Assembly (NCBI GenBank): GCA_028277795.1
Contig: JANQFP010000089.1
Span: 1 to 56,178 of the forward strand
Reading direction: 5' to 3'
Source of the DNA: Rhodospirillales bacterium
GTDB lineage: Bacteria > Pseudomonadota > Alphaproteobacteria > Rhodospirillales > JANQFP01
DNA length: 56,178 bases
Shown: positions 51,301 through 56,178 of the stretch, one piece after another
How positions within the stretch are numbered: the stretch's first letter is position 1
Layout: each line of letters starts with the position of its first letter
Program-made: the position numbers and the translations under genes
Notes under the pieces: generated by a model
What the model saw: only the letters and a program-made list of their open reading frames with translations
Databases searched by the model: none
What the model was told of the DNA's origin: nothing

Positions 51301-51964
51301 GCCAGGTGACCTCCACCGCCGAGACCTCGGCGTGGAGGGGCGGTCCGGCCGGCCGCGTGATCTCGACCGCGTCGGAGGCGTCGGTGGCAAGCGGCAGGGG
51401 AAGCGGGCGCCCCAGGATCCCGTCCTTGGGCCGCCCCAGGATGCGCTCGGCGGCCGGATTGACCAGTTGGACCAGGCCACCGGCATCGACGACGACCATG
51501 CCGTCGGCGCTGCTGTCGATGAGCCGCGCGAAGTTGGCGCTGGCCGCCTCGGCGTCGCGACGCTGCGCCGCCAGCTCGTTCAAGGTTTCCTGTCGTTCCG
51601 CACTGTAGCGGAGCACCCGGTCCATTACGCGTCCGTCCGTCACGCCCTTGACCATGTAGTCCTGGGCGCCGGCTCTGATGGCGGCCGCCGCGAGCTGTTC
51701 GTCCTCGACGCCGGTCAGCACGATGACCGTTGTCGCCGGATCGATGGCGCGGATCGCTTCGACGGTCCTCAGGCCCGCTGAGTCCGGAAGGTTGAGGTCC
51801 AGTAGGATCGCCGCGAACGCGTCGGCCTCAAGCCGCTCGCGCGCCTCCGCCATGGTGCCGGCGGCGACCAGCTCGTAGCGATGATCGGGCAGGTCCGCCA
51901 TCACCTCGCGGATGATGTCGACGTCGACCTCGTTGTCCTCGACGATCAGGAGTCTGACGGGCAC
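48398..51964 (-). CDS. Large REC-multi-PAS-GAF sensor histidine kinase
   Basis: A 1188-residue cytoplasmic kinase with an N-terminal receiver (1-120, Asp56 in LLDLNLPDSAGL; Lys106 is followed by Gly rather than Pro). PAS domains begin near 145, 262, 625, 745 and 860, and a GAF domain lies at about 395-545 (FDMCRIAVEEGGYRMAWVGF). HisKA with LAGGIAHDLNNML (near 950) and an ATPase domain (NLASNAVDAMEG, DTGHGMD, GTGLGLATCYGIV) complete it. An N-terminal receiver makes it a phosphorelay intermediate that could be driven by another kinase here. There are no transmembrane segments. It is followed by the stand-alone receiver gene on the same strand. Confidence 0.93.
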   Translation of the reverse strand: MPVRLLIVEDNEVDVDIIREVMADLPDHRYELVAAGTMAEARERLEADAFAAILLDLNLPDSAGLRTVEAIRAIDPATTVIVLTGVEDEQLAAAAIRAGAQDYMVKGVTDGRVMDRVLRYSAERQETLNELAAQRRDAEAASANFARLIDSSADGMVVVDAGGLVQLVNPAAERILGRPKDGILGRPLPLPLATDASDAVEITRPAGPPLHAEVSAVEVTWQGETASMITLHDVTARRLAELAIRESEERYRELYTKTPVMMHSINGGGRLISVSDYWLEHLGYERDEVIGRPSTDFLTEESRRYAAEVVLPDFLRTGACKDVPYQMVKKNGEVIDVELSAIAEGNENGFVRSLAVLVDVTERKRAQDDLVRTNRALRTISQGNQMLVRATSEAQLLFDMCRIAVEEGGYRMAWVGFAEDDAAKTVRPVAHYGYEKGYLNQVRITWADDEYGRGPTGRAIRTGRTVVERDLAGDGAVGPWREEAASRGFRSLVALPLRDDARIFGTMNVYAGAKNAFTAHEIEILEEMANDLAYGLIALRDSAERRRAEGELRERERELATMMANLPGMAYRCRNEPDWPMEFVSEGAKALTGFEPGALVGQDNLAFVDLIHQDDRDRVWDEVQAAVGERRPFQLSYRLRTSDGTEKRVQEHGQGIWAADGSLTALEGIVLDVTKRHRVEEALMQSEERYQRAVLAGGVGVWDWELATDAIYVAPNLKAILGYADEEIPNRIEDWGALVHPDDRDRVMAAARDCIEGRTDAYEIEHRMVHKDGSDRWFLAHGRAIRDDAGKAVRLSGTDTHITARKKTEEELRILTAAVEQSPIMVVISDTDTRIEYVNRAFTEVTGYTLEDAIGAPTSIMASGETPRERYDALWATLRVGENWRGRFLNRRKDGSLYWAETVISPIKDVGGTVMHYVAVQEDVTDRLQTEQELAQMQKMESLGNLAGGIAHDLNNMLQPILSLTALSIEDLPEDSPLRENLEMVTEAGERAKTLVQQILSFSRREETKREVVDISDFMKRWMGLLRSSVPTTVTLEPAIEPDTGTVDVDQAQLGAVLMNLASNAVDAMEGRVGRLAISLARTTIGDGTAAAEGALPPSPYARLTVTDTGHGMDEKTMHRIFEPFFTTKEVGEGTGLGLATCYGIVTRHGGTIRVSSEVGVGTTFDVFLPLVSGNAAEPGPGDTRASQ

Positions 51965-51985
51965 GAACCGGGGTCCTTATTCAGT

Positions 51986-52435
51986 CTATTTCGGCGGCAG
52001 GATGGCGACGGACGTCCAGAAGCGGGCCATGGTCCGGATCGAGTCGGCGAACGCGTCCGCCTGGCGCGCCTTGAGGACGAAGCCGTTGGCATGCCGAGAG
52101 TAAGCGTCGATCACATCCCGTTCGTCTTCCGAAGCCGAGAGCGCGATCACCGGAATGACACAGAGTTCCGAGTCGCCCTTGACCTGCTGAAGCACGTCGC
52201 GCCAGTCCGTCTTCGGCAGGTCGAGATCGAGGAGGATCAGATCGGGGCGCACGGCACTTCGATGCGCGCCCTGTCGGCGCAGGTAGGCCATCATCTCGTC
52301 GCCGTCACGGACCACGGTCAGACGACAGCGGCCGTCGCGGTTCGCCATGATCGTGCGCACCAGATCGATCTCGGTTTCGGCATCCTCCGCCAGGAGAACA
52401 TCGATGGGCTCTCGACTGCTCTGCGGGTCAGGCAT
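51986..52435 (-). CDS. Rcp1-like response regulator
   Basis: A 149-residue receiver of the Rcp1 type (extended alpha4-beta5 region and [16 protein letters not shown]). Asp70 is in LILLDLDLP and Lys122 in FVLKARQ, where the usual following proline is replaced by alanine. ATG at 52435 is backed by AAGGAGTGAGGAGA. It precedes the large kinase gene by 21 bp, so it is likely its upstream operon partner. Confidence 0.88.
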   Translation of the reverse strand: MPDPQSSREPIDVLLAEDAETEIDLVRTIMANRDGRCRLTVVRDGDEMMAYLRRQGAHRSAVRPDLILLDLDLPKTDWRDVLQQVKGDSELCVIPVIALSASEDERDVIDAYSRHANGFVLKARQADAFADSIRTMARFWTSVAILPPK

Positions 52436-52553
52436 TCTCCTCACTCCTTCCGCCGACGACGCGCGGCGATTTGCCATATATTTTGGCGAGAATTTCTGCG
52501 TTGTTGCAACTTCTGAGACCTATCACACGGGTCCTGTCGAGTCCGTCGAGCCG

Positions 52554-53006
52554 TCACCCTTTGGGCGGCAGCTTGACGACCGAAAACCAGAAGCCCTCGA
52601 CGGCACGGACGATCTCGGAGAACTCGTCCAGCCCGAGCGGCTTCTTCACGTAGCAGTTGGCGTGCCGGGCGTAGGCCTTGGCGATGTCCTGCTCGGCCCG
52701 GGAGCTGGTCAGCACGGTGACCGGGATGTGGAGGAGGTCGGGGTCGCTCTTCATCTCGTCAAGCACCTCGCGGCCGTCCTTGCGCGGCATGTTGAGATCC
52801 AGGAGCACCAGGTCCGGGCGGGGCGCGTCGGCGTATTGGCCCTGTCGGCGCAGATAGGCCATCGCCTCGACGCCGTCGCGCACCACCGACAGGTGGTTGT
52901 GGATGCGGCTGTCCTCCATGACCTCGCGCAGCAGGTCGACGTCGGTCTCGGAGTCCTCGACCAGCAGGATCTGTATGAGGTCGGGGTCATTGGGCGCTGG
53001 GCTCAT
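52554..53006 (-). CDS. Rcp1-like response regulator
   Basis: A 150-residue single receiver. Asp70 is in [13 protein letters not shown], with Thr/Ser in TVLTSS and Lys122-Pro in YVKKPLG. It is closely similar in layout to the regulator at 51986-52435. It starts 11 bp after the stop of a kinase whose phospho-acceptor segment is the phytochrome-kinase type HDLQEPLR, the classic partner of Rcp1 proteins. Confidence 0.9.
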   Translation of the reverse strand: MSPAPNDPDLIQILLVEDSETDVDLLREVMEDSRIHNHLSVVRDGVEAMAYLRRQGQYADAPRPDLVLLDLNMPRKDGREVLDEMKSDPDLLHIPVTVLTSSRAEQDIAKAYARHANCYVKKPLGLDEFSEIVRAVEGFWFSVVKLPPKG

Positions 53007-53016
53007 CGGATTCCCC

Positions 53017-54510
53017 TCACTTGTCCGGGATGGTGAAGCGGAAGTCGGCGCCGCCGCCGGGCTCGGAGGCGACCCGGATGGCGCCACCGTGGCGTTCGAC
53101 GATGCGCTTGCAGATGGCCAGCCCGATCCCCGATCCCGGGTAGTCGTCGCGGCCGTGCAGGCGCTGGAAGATGACGAAGATGCGGTCGGCGTATTCGGGA
53201 TCGATGCCGATGCCGTTGTCGCGCACCGAGAATTCCCAGGCGTCGTCCATGCGGTTGGCGGTGACGTGGACCTCCGGTGCCGTCTCGTTGCGGAACTTGA
53301 TGGCGTTGCCGACCAAGTTCTGGAACAGGCGCATGATCTGCGGGCCATCGGCGACGACGGTCGGCAGGGGCCCCTTGACGACGTTGGCGCCGCCCTCCTG
53401 GATGGCCGAGTCCAGGTTGGACAACGCCTGATCGAGGAGGTCGGCCGCGTCCACCGGCTCGAACGCCCCGCCGCTCGTGGTGACCCGCGAGAACGAGAGC
53501 AACGCGTCGATCATCCGCGACATGCGCAGGGCGCCATCGAGGGCCTGGCTGACATACTTTCGCCCTCGGTCGTCAAGCGCATCGAGGTAACGCTTCTGCA
53601 ATAGATCGCAGTAGCTGGAGACGGCGCGCAGCGGCTCCTGCAGGTCGTGGGAAGCGACGTAGGCGAACTGCTGCAGATCCTGGTTCGAGCGCGCGAGCGA
53701 ATCGTTCTTGAGCGCGAGTTCGCGCTCCGCCCATTCCCGCTTGACCACCTCCTTCGCCAGCCCATCGCGCGACTCGACAAGGCGTGTCGTCGCCTCCCGA
53801 AGGTTCCCCGCCATTTGGTTGAGGGCGCTGGCGACGGCCGCGATTTCGTCCTGCCCGCGGACCTCGATCCGGTGGTCGAGCTCGCCCCGCGCGTAAGCGC
53901 CGATCCCCGTTTCGATGAGGTTGAGTGCATGGCTGATCCGGCGCGCCAGGAGCGATGAAAGCACGACCAGCAGGACGAGCGCGCCACCGCCGACGATCAT
54001 CAGGACGGCCTGGACCGTCTCCGTGTGCGCCGCGACGCCCTTGTCCCCGAACCGCGCCATGCGTTCGGCCCCGAGGAACAACGACTGCGACGTCGAGGAG
54101 AGCTGGATGGCGAGACGCCTTTCGAGCTGCGCGGCCACATCCTCGGCAATTCCTTTGCCGCGGCGCACCTCCACGTCGACGAGCCGATCGAACAGCCCGC
54201 CGAGCGTCGCGTGGTCCCGGCGGACGGTAGCGAAGCCCGTCAGAGCGCGGTCGTCCGTGTCCGCAAGCAGTCGGCCGAGCGAGGCGTGCTTCTTCAGCCA
54301 CTGCAGACGCGGCCGTTCGCCTTGGCCGAGGAGATAGTCCCCGGTAAGAATCGAGAGCTCGAAGGCCCCGCGGGCGACCTCGGCCGCCGCGTCCTCCACG
54401 CGGAGCGCTTCCTCGACCTGGCGGAAACTCGCGAACACGACGGCCGTCGCCACCGCGAAGACCGCGACCTGCACCACCACGTAGCCGACCAGGATCGTAC
54501 GGATTCGCAT
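53017..54510 (-). CDS. HAMP-containing sensor histidine kinase
   Basis: A 497-residue membrane kinase. Helix 1 is at about 5-29 and helix 2 at about 180-205, with a CHASE3-like all-helical extracytoplasmic segment between ([20 protein letters not shown]). HAMP follows (205-258), then a coiled coil, HisKA with [19 protein letters not shown], and the ATPase domain ([32 protein letters not shown]). ATG at 54510 overlaps the stop of the upstream binding-protein gene by one base, so the pair is co-translated. The catalytic half is nearly identical to the truncated kinase at 55502-56178. Confidence 0.92.
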   Translation of the reverse strand: MRIRTILVGYVVVQVAVFAVATAVVFASFRQVEEALRVEDAAAEVARGAFELSILTGDYLLGQGERPRLQWLKKHASLGRLLADTDDRALTGFATVRRDHATLGGLFDRLVDVEVRRGKGIAEDVAAQLERRLAIQLSSTSQSLFLGAERMARFGDKGVAAHTETVQAVLMIVGGGALVLLVVLSSLLARRISHALNLIETGIGAYARGELDHRIEVRGQDEIAAVASALNQMAGNLREATTRLVESRDGLAKEVVKREWAERELALKNDSLARSNQDLQQFAYVASHDLQEPLRAVSSYCDLLQKRYLDALDDRGRKYVSQALDGALRMSRMIDALLSFSRVTTSGGAFEPVDAADLLDQALSNLDSAIQEGGANVVKGPLPTVVADGPQIMRLFQNLVGNAIKFRNETAPEVHVTANRMDDAWEFSVRDNGIGIDPEYADRIFVIFQRLHGRDDYPGSGIGLAICKRIVERHGGAIRVASEPGGGADFRFTIPDK

Positions 54511-55505
54511 CAGTCGATCACCGTGACCGCATCCGGCCGGATGGCCCGCAATCCGTCGAGATGGAAGAGATCCAAGTAGTTCGGAATCGTCGACGCCTGT
54601 ACCAACCCCGACTCCGTGGCCCAACGTGCCATCTCTTCGAGGCGTGGGAGCAAGTCCTGCGGCAGATGCACGCGGAGTTGCGAGGCGGCGAGCACCTTGG
54701 AGATGGCGGCCTCGTCGCTGCCGAGCCGCTCTGCCAAGACCCGCGCCACCTCTTCCGAGTGCTGGCGGGCGAACTCCTCGGCGCGCAGCAACGCCCGTAG
54801 CGCTTTCGCGACGTCACCGGGACGGGAGGCGACCAACGCGTCCGAGGCGACGAGGAGCTCGGCCTGCACGTAGAGCCCCGGCGCGGAGAACACGACGGCG
54901 TTGTCGCCCAGGAGGTCGACGGCCTGGCCGATGAACGGCTCGCGCATCGAGAAGGCGTCGATCTCGCCGCGCGCCAAAGCTCCGGGAAGGTCCTCGGCTT
55001 TCATGTATGCGATCTCCAGGTCGGTCGCGGCGAGCCCCTGGTCGAGATGGAACAGGTGCAGGAAGAAATGAACGGCCGAAGCCCGCTGGGTCGCCACCCG
55101 CTTGCCGCGGAGGTCCGATTGCTGCACGATCGCGCGGTCACGCCGGGCAACGATCCGGTTGACGTTGTCCGTTGCGTACACGCTCGCGAGGACGCGGAGG
55201 TCCTGGCGCTCGAAGCTGCCGAAGACGACCGGCACCTCGGTCGACGAGATCACGTCGGCGCGCCCGCGAAACAGACCGTCTCTCAGCGCACGCTTGCCCG
55301 ATGGGTACCAGGTCACCTCGATGTCCAGACCTTCCGCAACGAAATATCCCCGGTCCGCGGCCAGGATGACCAGCGCGCTGGACGGCTGGCGCGCCAACCC
55401 GATCCTGAGCGGCTCCGCGGCGTCGGCGGCACCGGGCATCACGGCCGCAAGCGAGAGCGCGACGACGACCGCGGCGCGGGCCATCCTGTGAAACCTGGTG
55501 CTCAT
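54510..55505 (-). CDS. Periplasmic solute-binding protein (NMT1/SsuA-like) coupled to a kinase
   Basis: A 331-residue secreted protein with a clear signal peptide (ARAAVVVALSLAAVMPGAADA). The mature part starts AEPLRIGLARQPSSALVILA and contains DRGYFVAEGLDIEVTWYPSGKRAL and GLYVQAELLVAS, typical of nitrate/sulfonate/taurine or thiamine-precursor binding proteins. No ABC permease or ATPase is next to it. Instead its stop overlaps the start of a sensor kinase, and another kinase begins 3 bp upstream of it. It is therefore more likely a sensory ligand receptor than a transport component. Confidence 0.88.
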   Translation of the reverse strand: MSTRFHRMARAAVVVALSLAAVMPGAADAAEPLRIGLARQPSSALVILAADRGYFVAEGLDIEVTWYPSGKRALRDGLFRGRADVISSTEVPVVFGSFERQDLRVLASVYATDNVNRIVARRDRAIVQQSDLRGKRVATQRASAVHFFLHLFHLDQGLAATDLEIAYMKAEDLPGALARGEIDAFSMREPFIGQAVDLLGDNAVVFSAPGLYVQAELLVASDALVASRPGDVAKALRALLRAEEFARQHSEEVARVLAERLGSDEAAISKVLAASQLRVHLPQDLLPRLEEMARWATESGLVQASTIPNYLDLFHLDGLRAIRPDAVTVID

Positions 55506-56178
55506 GCGTTCCCCGCGCTCCGGTCCGGGATGGTGAAGCGGAAATCGGCGCCCCCGCCGGGCTCGGAGGCGACCCGGATGGTGCCGCCGTGGCGCTCGAC
55601 GATGCGCTTGCAGATGGCCAGCCCGAGCCCCGATCCCGGGTACTCGTCACGGCCGTGCAGGCGCTGGAAGATGACGAAGATGCGATCGGCGAACCCGGGA
55701 TCGATGCCGATGCCGTTGTCGCGCACCGAGAACTCCCAGGCCTCGTCCACGCGGTCGGCGGTGACGGTGACCTCCGGTGCCGCCTCGTTGCGGAACTTGA
55801 TGGCATTGCCGATCAGGTTCTGGAACAGGCGCATGATCTGCGGCCCGTCGGCGACGATCGTCGGCATGGCCCCCCTGACGACCGTGGCGCCGCTCTCCTG
55901 GATCGCCGTTTGCAGGTTGGACAGCGCCTGATCGAGCAGGTCGTCCGCGGCCAGCGGCTCGAACGTCCCGCCGCGCGTGGTGACCCGCGAGAACGAGAGC
56001 AGCGCGTCGATCATGGCCGCCATCCGCCGGCTCCCGTCGACACAATGGCGGAGGTACTTCCGCCCCCGCTCGTCGAGCCCGTCGCCATAGCGCTTGGACA
56101 GCAGGTCGGCGTAGCTGGAGACGGCGCGCAGAGGCTCCTGCAGGTCGTGCGAGGCCACGTAGGCGAACTGCTCCAGCT
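55502..56178 (-). CDS. Sensor histidine kinase, C-terminal part (cut by window end)
   Basis: About 225 residues of the catalytic end are inside the window; the gene continues past the right edge, so no start is assigned. HisKA carries [19 protein letters not shown] and the ATPase domain carries [18 protein letters not shown] and [14 protein letters not shown]. At protein and DNA level it is strikingly similar to the end of the kinase at 53017-54510, so the two arose by a recent duplication or were homogenised by gene conversion. It overlaps the start of the solute-binding protein by 4 bp. Confidence 0.88.
   Translation of the reverse strand, partial: LEQFAYVASHDLQEPLRAVSSYADLLSKRYGDGLDERGRKYLRHCVDGSRRMAAMIDALLSFSRVTTRGGTFEPLAADDLLDQALSNLQTAIQESGATVVRGAMPTIVADGPQIMRLFQNLIGNAIKFRNEAAPEVTVTADRVDEAWEFSVRDNGIGIDPGFADRIFVIFQRLHGRDEYPGSGLGLAICKRIVERHGGTIRVASEPGGGADFRFTIPDRSAGNA

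Overview
The window reads as a chromosome segment of a high-GC purple (bacteriochlorophyll a) alphaproteobacterium, most likely Rhodospirillales-like. The main evidence is a pucBA pair for peripheral antenna LH2, with a PucC-type assembly transporter and PpsR/CrtJ-type operator boxes in front of both units. Supporting evidence is the regulator-operator style, the TRAP and hydantoinase genes, and REP-like repeats of the CCCGCGCAGGCGGG kind. The assignment is inference from gene content; no rRNA or tRNA gene is visible.

Layout. (1) 1-7.3 kb, minus strand: the start of a dTDP-glucose dehydratase, an SLC13/TrkA-C permease, a chromate transporter, and an operon of GH15 glucanohydrolase, a DUF4380-like protein and an SDR. 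(2) 7.4-10.3 kb: an ECF sigma/anti-sigma pair, a divergent SOUL haem-binding lipoprotein, an intergenic zone with two unrelated inverted repeats, and a Dyp peroxidase. (3) 10.7-15.1 kb, plus strand: the photosynthesis island. It holds an IHF-like site, PpsR boxes, pucB, pucA, an unrecognised protein with a triplicated PLSxR motif, a terminator, a 198-bp MITE-like element, a second PpsR-controlled promoter with a near-copy leader, pucC overlapping a peptide deformylase, and a 27-residue membrane microprotein. (4) 15.3-31.1 kb: a sugar-acid regulon. It holds gluconokinase, gluconate 5-dehydrogenase, a 2-hydroxyacid dehydrogenase, idonate dehydrogenase, a GntR-like LacI regulator, edd and eda (Entner-Doudoroff), a four-gene sugar ABC transporter, and a lactonase / hydroxypyruvate isomerase / tartronate-semialdehyde-reductase-like operon. 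Six near-identical operators (TGTTATCGATAACA type) lie in front of every transcription unit except eda, which follows edd. A broken second LacI gene sits at its left end. (5) 31.2-41.3 kb, minus strand: a catabolic locus with a TRAP transporter, a GlxA/AraC regulator, a DHDPS-family lyase, hydantoinase/oxoprolinase A and B, and a class I glutamine amidotransferase. (6) 41.7-56.2 kb, minus strand: a dense signalling locus. It has four histidine kinases (one cut by the window end), four response regulators, an EAL-like protein and a cyclase-like protein that both look degenerate, and a solute-binding protein overlapping a kinase.

How the parts work together. Region 4 would import a sugar or sugar acid, interconvert idonate, ketogluconate and gluconate, phosphorylate gluconate and send it through KDPG to pyruvate and glyceraldehyde-3-phosphate, all under one LacI repressor. 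Region 3 appears to be repressed by PpsR in oxygen or light through two paralogous promoters. The least explained material is the LH2-linked repeat protein, the twin promoter-leader pair, and the run of signalling proteins that look as if they have lost catalytic residues.
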